Source of the DNA: Chloromonas sp. AAM2
Taxonomy: Eukaryota; Chlorophyta; Chlorophyceae; Chlamydomonadales; Chlamydomonadaceae
Direction: 5' to 3'
NCBI GenBank assembly: GCA_004335635.1
Contig: QAXH01004404.1
Coordinates: 1,884 to 18,178, forward strand
DNA: 16,295 bases
Each line of letters opens with the position of its first letter. Positions within the stretch are counted from its first letter, which is position 1. The notes below the pieces were generated by a model that was not told the DNA's origin, made no database searches, and saw nothing but the letters and a program-made list of their open reading frames with translations. The translations under genes were made by a program, and so were the position numbers. Shown piece after piece: positions 7,463 to 14,931 of this stretch.

Positions 7463-8773
7463 TCACTGTGTTAAAGGCACTTTTTCTTTATCTGTTCCCT
7501 TAATTTCTTCTACGGAAAACATCATCGCAAGCCCAATAACCAGTAACAGTAAAATTGCGCTCATTCCCCATCGCTGATTACCCATCAGCAGAGTAATCCA
7601 GCCAACCAAGATAGGGCCCGCAAAAGTAGTAAGTTTCCCTGACAATGCAAAAAGCCCATACATTTGATTTCGTTTGTCTTGTGGTGCCAACCTTCCCATA
7701 AACGTTCGGCTTGAAGCCTGAACCGGCCCAACAAAAATTCCTAACATTAAGCCCCATACCCAAAACCAAACATCAGCTTCAACAAAAAGAACCGCCGTTA
7801 CAGGCACAATCAAGCCAATTAGCGACCATATGATGGTTTGTTTACTCCCCGTCTTATCATCAAGCCATGCAAAACCGAAGGCCCCAATACCAGCCGTTAT
7901 GTTGAGCGCGATTCCAAACATAAAAATTTGTCCGGTATCAAAACCAAAAGTTCCTGCAGCATATACACCACCCATAGCAAAAATTGTAGCAAGTCCGTCG
8001 TTGTAGAAAATTCTTGCCAGCAAAAATTTCCAGATATTGGGTTCTTCCTTCAAGTATGCAATCCCTTTTTTCAACTCCTTCATTCCATCAGAAATGGCCC
8101 TTTTGATCTTTTTATTTTTTGAAGGAACATCCGGTGTTTTAATGAAAAGCGGCAGGCTAAACAATGTATACCAAACAGCTGTGAGCAGAAAGGTAATCCG
8201 CACGTTTTGGAGCGATTCAGAGCTGTTGCTTAATCCAAACCATTCGGGGCCATATTCAACAAATCCAAAATATCCTAAAATCAGGCAAAATAATCCCCCT
8301 GCATACCCCATCGCCCAGCCCCAGCCCGACCATTTCCCAATATTCAGACTTGTGGTCAAATCAGGCAGCATAGCGTTGTAGAAAATAAAGGAAAGCTCGG
8401 CTCCTAACGTAGCGATAAAAGCCATAATCAACGCAAACCAAATGAAATCCGTACTTGGTTCCGCAAACCATAACATCCCGCAACCAAACACACACATCGC
8501 GGTAAAAAAGCCGATCCAGGGCTTTCTTCTGCCTCCTTCATCTGCTATAGAACCTAAAAATGGTGCCGAAATAGCAATTATAAATCCTGCTAACCCAATC
8601 ATATTACCCCAAAGAGCGGTTCCGGATGTTTCATTTTCTGCTATAGATTGGGCAAAGTATGCGGCAAATACAAAAGTTTGAATCATTACGAAATAGGCGG
8701 AGTTAGCCCAATCATATAATGCCCAGGCAAACAGCCCGTTACTTTTGGAAGATTCTTTACTCATTCGGTTCAT
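7463..8773 (-). CDS. MFS transporter, UMF1/Atg22-like family
   Basis: A 436-residue inner-membrane transporter with about twelve hydrophobic helices. The N-terminal LYDWANSAY (residues 19-27) is the signature of the UMF1 branch related to yeast vacuolar Atg22 amino-acid effluxers, and GSIADEGGRRKPW (74-86) is the MFS loop 2-3 motif. The central cytoplasmic loop (about 210-245) is lysine-rich, as usual between the two six-helix halves. Substrate is unknown; small-molecule efflux is a family-level guess. Two starts are possible, 8773 (MNRMSK) and 8764 (the internal M4); neither has a Shine-Dalgarno sequence. The first 12 codons and the upstream 55 bases are duplicated at 10806-10893, beyond the neighbouring lipoprotein gene. 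A sequence matching the Bacteroidota -7 element lies at 8818-8825. Confidence 0.9.
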   Translation of the reverse strand: MNRMSKESSKSNGLFAWALYDWANSAYFVMIQTFVFAAYFAQSIAENETSGTALWGNMIGLAGFIIAISAPFLGSIADEGGRRKPWIGFFTAMCVFGCGMLWFAEPSTDFIWFALIMAFIATLGAELSFIFYNAMLPDLTTSLNIGKWSGWGWAMGYAGGLFCLILGYFGFVEYGPEWFGLSNSSESLQNVRITFLLTAVWYTLFSLPLFIKTPDVPSKNKKIKRAISDGMKELKKGIAYLKEEPNIWKFLLARIFYNDGLATIFAMGGVYAAGTFGFDTGQIFMFGIALNITAGIGAFGFAWLDDKTGSKQTIIWSLIGLIVPVTAVLFVEADVWFWVWGLMLGIFVGPVQASSRTFMGRLAPQDKRNQMYGLFALSGKLTTFAGPILVGWITLLMGNQRWGMSAILLLLVIGLAMMFSVEEIKGTDKEKVPLTQ

Positions 8774-8828
8774 TTAATGAAAGTGTGACCCGAATATCGG
8801 TTTTGATGGTGGGAAAGCAAAATTAAAT
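8740..8828. repeat. Direct repeat, copy A (5' end of MFS gene plus upstream region)
   Basis: These 89 bases match 10806-10893 with one single-base length difference (three versus two Cs at about 8789-8791) and two substitutions, by direct reading. The copy covers the first 11-12 codons of the MFS transporter gene and about 55 bases upstream of its start. Both copies have the same orientation and are about 2.07 kb apart. Confidence 0.95.
8818..8825 (-). promoter_or_regulatory. Possible Bacteroidota-type -7 promoter element for the MFS gene
   Basis: On the minus strand this reads TAATTTTG, an exact match to the TAnnTTTG consensus of the Bacteroidota housekeeping sigma factor, about 45 bases before the start codon. 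I see no good TTG/TTTG at the expected -33 distance in this copy. It is a short motif and may be chance. Confidence 0.35.
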
Positions 8829-8847
8829 AAACCCCGAATTTATTTGA

Positions 8848-8874
8848 GAAGGTATTTTCACTAATCATACCCTC
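8848..8874. repeat. Imperfect inverted repeat between the lipoprotein and MFS genes
   Basis: 8848-8855 and 8867-8874 can pair in an 8-bp stem (with one G-U pair on the minus strand) around an 11-base loop. No T-run follows, so it is a poor terminator. It lies in the 112-base gap between the lipoprotein stop codon and repeat copy A. Confidence 0.3.
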
Positions 8875-8940
8875 ACAACCGGCAAACGCTTTTTTATAAG
8901 GTTGCTAAATCATTCTTTTATTCTTTTTGCTAATTACCGA

Positions 8941-10626
8941 TTACTCCGATAAAGCCTGACCCCATATTTTTTCATATCCATATTTCACTTGTTCTTTTGA
9001 TAGCTCGAGGAGGCTTTCTTTAATAAGTTTAGTAATGATCTCTTTTTGGCCAATTCTGTTTAGAGCATTCAGATCCGAAAATTCAGTTTCACTAAATGGC
9101 ACGCCGGGTCCCTGAATGTTTCCGGAAAACCAAACATTAGTAGTCCCATCAAAACCTTGATTTTGGCCAACTACTCGATAACTCACGTTTGGCAATAATA
9201 CAATGGCATCATCTTCGCCACCCGCAACCTGATAATTTATTATAACATCCATGAATGCATCCATATTCATATCCCTTAATAACTTGGCGGATGTCGAATT
9301 ATCTGCTATCAATAAAGTTGATCTGTCTGCTATGATTTCTCCAAGCTTTGTAGGTATTAATCGTTTAGTATCACGTAGATTTTTAGCTATATATTCTTTT
9401 GTATTTTCATCTTCCGGTGTATAAAACTCATCATATATTGGATTCGCTGTAATTCTATCCACATTCACAATAGTGGCCTCGAAGTCAGAAGAAATCATAT
9501 CTTCCAGATCGCTATAAATATTCTCCAGGAACTGATCCCAATATTCGTCATCTAACTCAGGAAACTCAAAAGTCGTTGTTGTCGTAATGATCTCCCGGTA
9601 TCCTGTTAAATAATTTTCTCGTTCTGAAGTCTCCACTTCCTGCTTGTATAATGTTCCGGAAACACTCAGCGAGGAAATGCCTATCCTTTTGATATTGGTA
9701 TCTAATGGCCTTGCATACCACGCATTGGAGGATTTTGCTGAATACCTAAAATTCCCTGAAGCTTCTTTAGATTCGCCTTTTACCCTTACCCAGCTTCGAC
9801 CATCTGTTTGGCCTGTAACGCTTACGGGTATGGTATCAAAAGATTTGCTTTCCTTTTTGAAATATGGAAATGGGCCTCCATTATCTGATCGGTCGGTTTC
9901 AACCAAACTCACCTGAAGATGATTGCTCCCTGTGACCCAATTTGTAACATCTTTTCCTGTGGGGCCTGCACCGGTAATATGTTTATGTTTAAATGCCTCT
10001 GCCGGTATAACTAAATTGTTATTAATGATTGTTGAATGAAAATTTGCAAACCCTTTTGCACCAACTGCATTCGTGATCATTGAAACGACTACCCGTTTAC
10101 CTTCTGCTTGAGCATCGTATTCCAGCTCCAATTCCAATGGCTCTGATAGATTTATTTCAATATCCTGGTTTTCACCGTTTACACTTTTTATGGAAAGCGT
10201 TGGGGAAGGAGCTATCGAAAATTCAGTTTCCTGTCCATTTGAACTTACAATATTTATGGTCTTTGAGGATTTGTCGTTTTCTTCAAACCGAGCGTAATAA
10301 GCTCCGCCACCATAGCTCTTGGCCTCTTTGCCATCAACAGTTACTGTGCCATCTAATTCGATAACTCCTACCGCACCTTCTGGTTTCACAAGTTGAACAC
10401 CAACCAGGTTCTCTCCCTCTTTCCAATCCTCCGTGCCCAGAGTTGTAATAGCCGCATCAGGTCCAGCTACATTGGTTTGATAGGTCCCAATTACGGCTAC
10501 ATTCGAAAGGTTGGCTTCCTTTTTGGTCATGAATTTAAGAGCAACTTTTCCAATTTGTTCTTGCACTGTTGAACATGCTCCAAATATCAAAGTAATAGCA
10601 AGTAAAGATAGCAGAATGACTCGCAT
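8941..10626 (-). CDS. Large unrecognised lipoprotein (561 aa)
   Basis: I do not recognise this protein. It begins with a short signal peptide and the lipobox IFGAC (cysteine at residue 18), so it is lipid-anchored, probably at the outer membrane since Ser rather than Asp follows the cysteine. After a short basic linker come beta-rich, Ig-like-looking stretches (about 40-290) with many Val/Thr/Ser residues and small loops. A middle section (about 290-400) carries a run of threonines before an acidic EFPELDDEYWDQFL patch. The C-terminal third (about 400-555) alternates helices and strands, including LLPNVSYRVVGQNQG and a helical end. The only cysteine is the lipidated one. The gene sits alone between two copies of an ~88-bp direct repeat, downstream of a second copy of the MFS gene's start region. 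An alternative view is a multidomain surface adhesin-like protein; I cannot support a function. Confidence 0.8.
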   Translation of the reverse strand: MRVILLSLLAITLIFGACSTVQEQIGKVALKFMTKKEANLSNVAVIGTYQTNVAGPDAAITTLGTEDWKEGENLVGVQLVKPEGAVGVIELDGTVTVDGKEAKSYGGGAYYARFEENDKSSKTINIVSSNGQETEFSIAPSPTLSIKSVNGENQDIEINLSEPLELELEYDAQAEGKRVVVSMITNAVGAKGFANFHSTIINNNLVIPAEAFKHKHITGAGPTGKDVTNWVTGSNHLQVSLVETDRSDNGGPFPYFKKESKSFDTIPVSVTGQTDGRSWVRVKGESKEASGNFRYSAKSSNAWYARPLDTNIKRIGISSLSVSGTLYKQEVETSERENYLTGYREIITTTTTFEFPELDDEYWDQFLENIYSDLEDMISSDFEATIVNVDRITANPIYDEFYTPEDENTKEYIAKNLRDTKRLIPTKLGEIIADRSTLLIADNSTSAKLLRDMNMDAFMDVIINYQVAGGEDDAIVLLPNVSYRVVGQNQGFDGTTNVWFSGNIQGPGVPFSETEFSDLNALNRIGQKEIITKLIKESLLELSKEQVKYGYEKIWGQALSE

Positions 10627-10707
10627 TTTTTCTTTTATTTATTATTTAGATTTGACTCTAAAATTGCAATTTTTTCATGTACAGTATATCCCCCGATTTA
10701 GGTATTT

Positions 10708-10728
10708 ATTGAGTTAGAGATACTCAAT
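10708..10728. promoter_or_regulatory. Palindrome upstream of the lipoprotein gene
   Basis: ATTGAGT and ACTCAAT form a perfect 7-bp inverted repeat with a 7-base spacer, 82-102 bases before the lipoprotein start. It is flanked by A/T-rich sequence. It may be an operator; on the plus strand it is followed by a short T-run and could instead be a weak terminator, although no plus-strand gene ends there. Confidence 0.4.
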
Positions 10729-10794
10729 TTTTAAAAAATTACGGTTTCTGGAATCTATATAATGGTTACTATGAGTATGATAAAATCTAACTGA

Positions 10795-10839
10795 CTAAAG
10801 CCTGATACTTTTGGAAGATTCTTTACTCATTCGGTTCAT
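10795..10839 (-). pseudogene. Truncated duplicate of the MFS transporter start (14 codons)
   Basis: Within and just beyond repeat copy B, the ATG at 10839 opens a frame whose first 11 codons are identical to the MFS transporter (MNRMSKESSKS). It then runs out of homology at the repeat edge and stops after three more residues at a TAG (10795-10797). It is a fragment left by a duplication, not a functional transporter. Because it lies on the same strand about 170 bases upstream of the lipoprotein gene, it could be translated as a short leader, but nothing shows that it is. Confidence 0.8.
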
Positions 10840-10893
10840 TTAATGAAAGTGTGACCGAATATCGGTTTTGAGGGCGGGAAAGCAAAATTAAAT
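10806..10893. repeat. Direct repeat, copy B
   Basis: 88 bases, near-identical and in the same orientation as 8740-8828 (one single-base gap, two substitutions). Homology ends abruptly on both sides. The gene-free interval 10627-10944 that contains it otherwise holds a palindrome (10708-10728) and the hairpin at 10920-10950. Confidence 0.95.
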
Positions 10894-10911
10894 GTATGGC
10901 TCTATTGGCAA
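10883..10911 (-). promoter_or_regulatory. Possible Bacteroidota-type promoter at repeat copy B
   Basis: The minus strand has TAATTTTG at 10883-10890 (matching TAnnTTTG) with a TTG at 10909-10911, 18 bases upstream, close to the -33/-7 arrangement of Bacteroidota housekeeping promoters. The -7-like part is inside the repeat; the TTG lies outside it and is absent at copy A. It could drive the lipoprotein gene. This is a motif match only. Confidence 0.3.
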
Positions 10912-10919
10912 GCAAAGAG

Positions 10920-10950
10920 TTCTAAAAATGCCAAATTCCTATTTTTAGAA
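10920..10950. terminator. AT-rich hairpin at the end of the outer-membrane pseudogene
   Basis: TTCTAAAAAT and ATTTTTAGAA form a perfect 10-bp inverted repeat around an 11-base loop, overlapping the final stop codon (10945-10947) of the minus-strand beta-barrel gene. The stem is almost all A/T and no T-run follows the minus-strand distal arm beyond the stem, so it may be a weak terminator or an RNA 3'-end protecting stem. Confidence 0.4.
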
Positions 10951-11469
10951 ATTAAATCCCATTCCCACACCACCACCCAGACCGATTCGGGTGCGATTAA
11001 TATTCCCAAAACCTGTTGTGTATTGATAGCTGACATGTACATTTAAAACAATCCCGTCTGTGATGTTTCCATAATCAAAACCAAGCCCGATACCCGCATT
11101 GAAAAAGCTCGATTTTTCTCTGTTCGGGTCGTAATAATTAAAATAAAGAGTCCTGCTGAGCTGATTATTGAAGTGCGTCCCTGCTGTAAAGTAAGCCCGT
11201 TTGTCATCGACCTATATTAAATCCCGTTGATATTCCACTCCAAGCGAAAAGAACGTCTCTTTTTCACTTACATCATCCCTGTAAATCAATATTCCCGTAA
11301 ATTTCACATTATCCTTCTCAGAACTGGGAAAAATATAATGCAGTCCTGCGCCCCCGAGCGAAGAATAACTTAGTCCAAGTTGTTTGCTGGCTTTAAGTTC
11401 AGGACCATCCTGCGCGATGAGTGTACCCGAAAAAATGACTGCAAAAAATATGGGAAGCAACTGTTTCAT
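10945..11469 (-). pseudogene. Outer-membrane beta-barrel protein interrupted by one in-frame amber codon
   Basis: The first 85 codons (11469 down to 11215) encode a signal peptide (MKQLLPIFFAVIFSGTLIAQ, cleaved after about residue 19) and the first strands of a small barrel. A TAG at 11212-11214 then stops translation. In exactly the same frame, with no shift, a further 88 codons continue to a TAA at 10945-10947. They keep alternating aromatic/glycine strands (such as AYFTAGTHF, FFNAGIGLGFDYG, VLNVHVSYQY) and end in GMGFNF. A terminal phenylalanine is the usual BamA-recognised end of such proteins. The joined frame would be about 174 codons, a normal size for an eight-stranded barrel. So this is either a very recent nonsense pseudogene, a sequencing error, or a suppressed/read-through codon. 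It lies 59 bases downstream of hemG on the same strand. Exact family and function are unknown. Confidence 0.8.
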
Positions 11470-11528
11470 TCAATTTCATTTGATTAAATATCCTTTCCAA
11501 ATTATTCATTTTGATATTCAATCAATAG

Positions 11529-12878
11529 TTAAAAAATTGATTTTACCAACTCTCCCGCTCCTTTCACACAATCAGGTACGGAAACACCCCAGCGGAAATT
11601 TCCTTCAATGTGCAGCCCCGAGTTCGATTCTTCTGCTTCTTTAATTTTTTCACGAACCGATTCATATCCCACATGAAATTGGGGAATGGCTTTCCTCCAG
11701 AGCTTCGACTTTACAAAATCTGGTTCAACATTGGTTCCAATTAACTCAGAAAATTCAGCTATGACCTGCTTTTCGGTTTCTTCTTTATCATCAGATAAGA
11801 TCTCTCGGTCATGAGCACCGCCTGTCATAAGCGTGCAGTGGAAAAAACCGTCTTTACTCAATTCAGGAAAAATGCTGGATTTCCAGATAGCGCCCAGAAG
11901 GCGAATATTTTCTTTTCGGGGAATGAGAAATCCAAAACCGGATTGAGGTAACTGAATGTTTTCTGACTTGAAGATTACTTGCGTAGAAAGCATCGGAGCA
12001 TAATCAATACTTCGAAGCGTTTCGGAAAGTGCCGGGTCAAATCCATCAAGTACTGAGGATAGGTTGTGAGCAGGAAGACATGAAACTACTTTTTCGGCTT
12101 GATGTACTCCTTCAGAAGTTCGAATTTCAAATCCGTTCTCTTCTTTTTTGATACTAAGTACTTCTTCATTTAAAATGTGGTCTGAAATCTTCTCAGCAAT
12201 GGCATCGGTCAGCTGTTGTATGCCTTTCTTGAACGTCAGTACCATTGGCTTGACCTCTGACTTTTCTTTATTGGACCGGAGCACCCCCATCACAATGGAA
12301 CCAAATTGCTGTTCGTTTTTCAACAGTTCAGGTAAAATTTCTTTTTTACTTATTTCGTATATATCTCCTGCGTAAATCCCTGAAAAAACCGGGTCTACCA
12401 AATACTCAACTGCTTCTTTCCCAATCCGTCGCTCCAGGAAAGCACCCACACTTTCATCTTCTGAAGTTCCTCTGGAAATGAACGGTTCGGCTAAAGTTCT
12501 TAGCTTTCCTTTTCCTGAAATTACTTTTGTTGTGAACAGCGTTTTTAGGGATGGTGTGAGTGTCTGAAGTTTTCGATTTCGAACAATAAATCGTGTTTTG
12601 AACGCTTCAGAAATTTGAACGATCTCGTTTTCCACTCCGACTTCTTTGGCCAAATTCCTAATAGACCCATCCCTGTCACGCAGGGAATTTGGGCCAAAAT
12701 CGAGCACGGTCTTCTCTCTCTCCTCTGAAGATATCATCCCTCCAACAGCCGGTTTTTTTTCAATGAGCTTAAAAGAAATTTCGGCTTTATGAAGATTCCA
12801 GGCGGTTGCTAATCCCGATATTCCTCCGCCTAAAATATAAACTTCAGTTTTTTTGCCCATCAATTTATTGTTGCCCAT
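11529..12878 (-). CDS. hemG: Protoporphyrinogen oxidase, oxygen-dependent HemY/HemG type
   Basis: A 449-residue FAD enzyme that oxidises protoporphyrinogen IX (or coproporphyrinogen III in some relatives) to the porphyrin, the penultimate haem step. The N-terminal FAD site is clear: GGGISGLATAW (17-27), the ribose-binding acidic residue E40 at the end of strand 2 (FKLIEKKPAVGG), and DFGPNSLRD (60-68), which is typical of this flavoprotein family. The C-terminal FAD segment GNFRWGVSVPDCVKGA (426-441) closes the fold. Length is near the usual 450-480. It lies 53 bases after hemH on the same strand, so the two are surely one operon acting on successive intermediates. The start could be 12878 or 12860 (MGKKTEVY); the latter is closer to homologues' N-termini. 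No Shine-Dalgarno sequence at either. Confidence 0.93.
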   Translation of the reverse strand: MGNNKLMGKKTEVYILGGGISGLATAWNLHKAEISFKLIEKKPAVGGMISSEEREKTVLDFGPNSLRDRDGSIRNLAKEVGVENEIVQISEAFKTRFIVRNRKLQTLTPSLKTLFTTKVISGKGKLRTLAEPFISRGTSEDESVGAFLERRIGKEAVEYLVDPVFSGIYAGDIYEISKKEILPELLKNEQQFGSIVMGVLRSNKEKSEVKPMVLTFKKGIQQLTDAIAEKISDHILNEEVLSIKKEENGFEIRTSEGVHQAEKVVSCLPAHNLSSVLDGFDPALSETLRSIDYAPMLSTQVIFKSENIQLPQSGFGFLIPRKENIRLLGAIWKSSIFPELSKDGFFHCTLMTGGAHDREILSDDKEETEKQVIAEFSELIGTNVEPDFVKSKLWRKAIPQFHVGYESVREKIKEAEESNSGLHIEGNFRWGVSVPDCVKGAGELVKSIF

Positions 12879-12931
12879 TAACCGAACGCTGCGAGGATCA
12901 CAGGACGCTCGAAGGTTCTATTATTGTCTTC

Positions 12932-14002
12932 CTAATTTACTGCAACCTCTTTTTCAGGTTTCAAAATGCCTGCACACCAATGTTCAAGCGCATCGATCCA
13001 GAGATCATGGTCATTTACGCAGGGAATCAAGATTAGATCTTCGCCTCCGGCTTCAACGAAATCTTCTTTTCCCCGGATTCCAATTTCTTCAAGTGTTTCA
13101 ATACAATCGGAGATGAAAGCAGGACAAGCTACTGCAACCTTTTTGACGCCTTCCTCAGCCAATCGTACCAGCTCATCATCCGTAGCCGGTGTAAGCCAGG
13201 GATCGATTCCTAATTTTGACTGGAAGGCTACACTGTAGTTGAAATCCTTACTGTCCAGATCCAGGTATTCAGCTACATTTTGTGTGGTTTTAACATCCTG
13301 ATGACGATAGCAGAATTTGTGCGCCGGTGAATTCACGTTACAACAATCTTCACACTTCAGGCAGTGGTCGCCCGTGATATCCCGCTTTTTGATGTGTCGC
13401 TCGGGAACTCCATGGTAGGAGAAAAGTAAATGCTCAATATCGTCGTGCTCCTCCAGATGCGGTCGCATGCTTTCTCCAAGAGCCTTTATATACTTCGGGT
13501 CATCATAAAACGCATCTTTGAACTGCACATCCAGGCTCGGATATTTACTTCGCCAAACTTCTTTCGCTTTCTCTATCACTGTTTCCGTTGTGGACATCGC
13601 ATATTGAGGATATAATGGAATCAAAAATATCCGTTCCAGCTCTGGGTTTTTCTCCATGAGTGCATCAAAACCGGCCTCAATCGATGGATTTCCATAGCGC
13701 ATCCCCATTTCTACAGGCACATGATCTCCCAATTTCTTTTGTAGTTTATCAACCACTTGTTGGGTAATCACGATCAATGGTGAACCCTCATCCCACCAAA
13801 TTAACTCGTAGGCTTCAGCTGATTCTTTTGGACGGATGGGAAGAATGATTCCTTCAACCAGCGCTTTACGGAGAGGTGTCGGAAAGTCGATGACCCGCTT
13901 ATCGGTTAAAAATTCTCTCAGATATACTTTCAGGTCTGCCGGTTCATAGCTGTCGGGAGATCCGAGGTTTACCAATAAAATGCCTGTTTTAGATTGTTCC
14001 AT
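12932..14002 (-). CDS. hemH: Ferrochelatase
   Basis: This 356-residue enzyme inserts ferrous iron into protoporphyrin IX, the last haem step. Family signatures are LLVNLGSPDS (9-18), YLREFLTDKRVIDFP (27-41), PLYPQYAMSTTET (129-141), SYHGVPERHI (195-204) with the catalytic metal-site histidine H197, and CPAFISDCIETLEEI (293-307) with the conserved acidic partner at E302. A cysteine-rich insert follows the active-site histidine: C214, C217, C220, C221 and C231, ending CYRHQ. This insert is typical of the Bacteroidota-type enzymes; similar internal cysteine segments bind a [2Fe-2S] cluster in some bacterial ferrochelatases, so a cluster is plausible but inferred. It is the first gene of the hemH-hemG operon and is divergent from the YeeZ-like gene with a 63-base shared promoter region. 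Confidence 0.96.
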   Translation of the reverse strand: MEQSKTGILLVNLGSPDSYEPADLKVYLREFLTDKRVIDFPTPLRKALVEGIILPIRPKESAEAYELIWWDEGSPLIVITQQVVDKLQKKLGDHVPVEMGMRYGNPSIEAGFDALMEKNPELERIFLIPLYPQYAMSTTETVIEKAKEVWRSKYPSLDVQFKDAFYDDPKYIKALGESMRPHLEEHDDIEHLLFSYHGVPERHIKKRDITGDHCLKCEDCCNVNSPAHKFCYRHQDVKTTQNVAEYLDLDSKDFNYSVAFQSKLGIDPWLTPATDDELVRLAEEGVKKVAVACPAFISDCIETLEEIGIRGKEDFVEAGGEDLILIPCVNDHDLWIDALEHWCAGILKPEKEVAVN

Positions 14003-14065
14003 GCCTGATTTTAGTCTATGTTTACTCTACAGTTTTGTAATAACTTCGATTAATGTGAAGATACA

Positions 14066-14884
14066 ATGAATTCAGAAAAAAAAGGGTCCGTACTGATCGT
14101 TGGCTGCGGATGGGTTGGAAAAAAATTAGGGCGAAATCTCAGTGAAAAAGGGTATGATGTATTTGGTACTACCCGGTCCAAATCTAATTTTTCAGACCTT
14201 AAAAACCATTCCATCAAACCCATTCAACTTGAAGTTCCTGTTCCCGACCGTTCATCCCTAAAACTTCCACAGGTTGATTCGGTCATAATTTCTATATCTC
14301 CCGGGCGTGGTGGTGATCGGAGTGATTATCCAATAGCCATCCGGCAGCTTGCTCAGCTTTGGGAAAGTGCAAACGTACAAGTGATCATGTATAGTTCCAG
14401 CAGTGCTTATGGAAATGTAAACGGAGTAGTTACCGAAAAATCAGTTCAACCCAATAAAGGAAGTGAGAATAATATTTTAGCTGCTGAAGGAGAAATGAGA
14501 GCTATTTTGAAGGATTCAGTGATTCTTCGCCTCTCAGGATTATATGGGGAAGATCGGCATCCGGTAAAGTATTTGGCGGGGCGAACCGGGATCCGTGACG
14601 GAGATGCACCGGTGAATTTGGTTCATCGGGAAGATGTAATTGGCGCTACGCAGTTTGTTATTGAGATGGAAATTCGAGAAGAGATCTTTAATATATGTGC
14701 ACCGGTTCACCCCAAAAAGAAAGAAATTTATACAACCATCGCGGAGCGACTTGGAATGGAGAAACCGGAATTTGAGGATGGTGGGGAAGATAGTAAAGAA
14801 GTTTCCTCGGAGAAGATCATGGGGTTAGGGTTTGAATTCTTACAACAGGACCCACTGAATGCAAGTGACATCCGCCTTGAATAA
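14066..14884 (+). CDS. NAD(P)-binding SDR-like protein, YeeZ type
   Basis: A 272-residue soluble protein of the atypical short-chain dehydrogenase group represented by E. coli YeeZ. The dinucleotide-binding motif GCGWVGKKLGRNL is at residues 13-25, with a basic residue pair (TTRSKSN) after strand 2 that suggests NADP rather than NAD. MYSSSSAYG (about 109-117) is the Ser/Tyr region of the epimerase-like fold, but the Y-x3-K catalytic lysine is not at the usual spacing, so catalysis is doubtful. LRLSGLYGEDRHPV and a VNLVHREDVIGA segment are typical of the group. Physiological role is not known. It is divergent from hemH; the antitoxin gene starts 47 bases after its stop codon and could share its transcript. 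Confidence 0.85.
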   Translation: MNSEKKGSVLIVGCGWVGKKLGRNLSEKGYDVFGTTRSKSNFSDLKNHSIKPIQLEVPVPDRSSLKLPQVDSVIISISPGRGGDRSDYPIAIRQLAQLWESANVQVIMYSSSSAYGNVNGVVTEKSVQPNKGSENNILAAEGEMRAILKDSVILRLSGLYGEDRHPVKYLAGRTGIRDGDAPVNLVHREDVIGATQFVIEMEIREEIFNICAPVHPKKKEIYTTIAERLGMEKPEFEDGGEDSKEVSSEKIMGLGFEFLQQDPLNASDIRLE

Positions 14885-14909
14885 ATCCTTGCTTTAGGCG
14901 TTATTAGAT

Positions 14910-14925
14910 TAATCAAAAAAGATTA
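14910..14925. promoter_or_regulatory. Possible autoregulatory operator of the toxin-antitoxin pair
   Basis: TAATC and GATTA form a 5-bp inverted repeat around six As, ending six bases before the antitoxin start codon. Antitoxins of this class often repress their own promoter through such a site. The repeat is short, so this is tentative. Confidence 0.3.
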
Positions 14926-14931
14926 GCCGTT

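Noticed and set aside
7838..8381. Plus-strand frames inside the MFS transporter gene
   Set aside because: Antisense shadows of a clear twelve-helix transporter; no domain features.
8740..10893. Insertion sequence or transposon bounded by the direct repeats
   Set aside because: The repeats are far longer than target-site duplications, no transposase or integrase is encoded between them, and I see no terminal inverted repeats at the edges.
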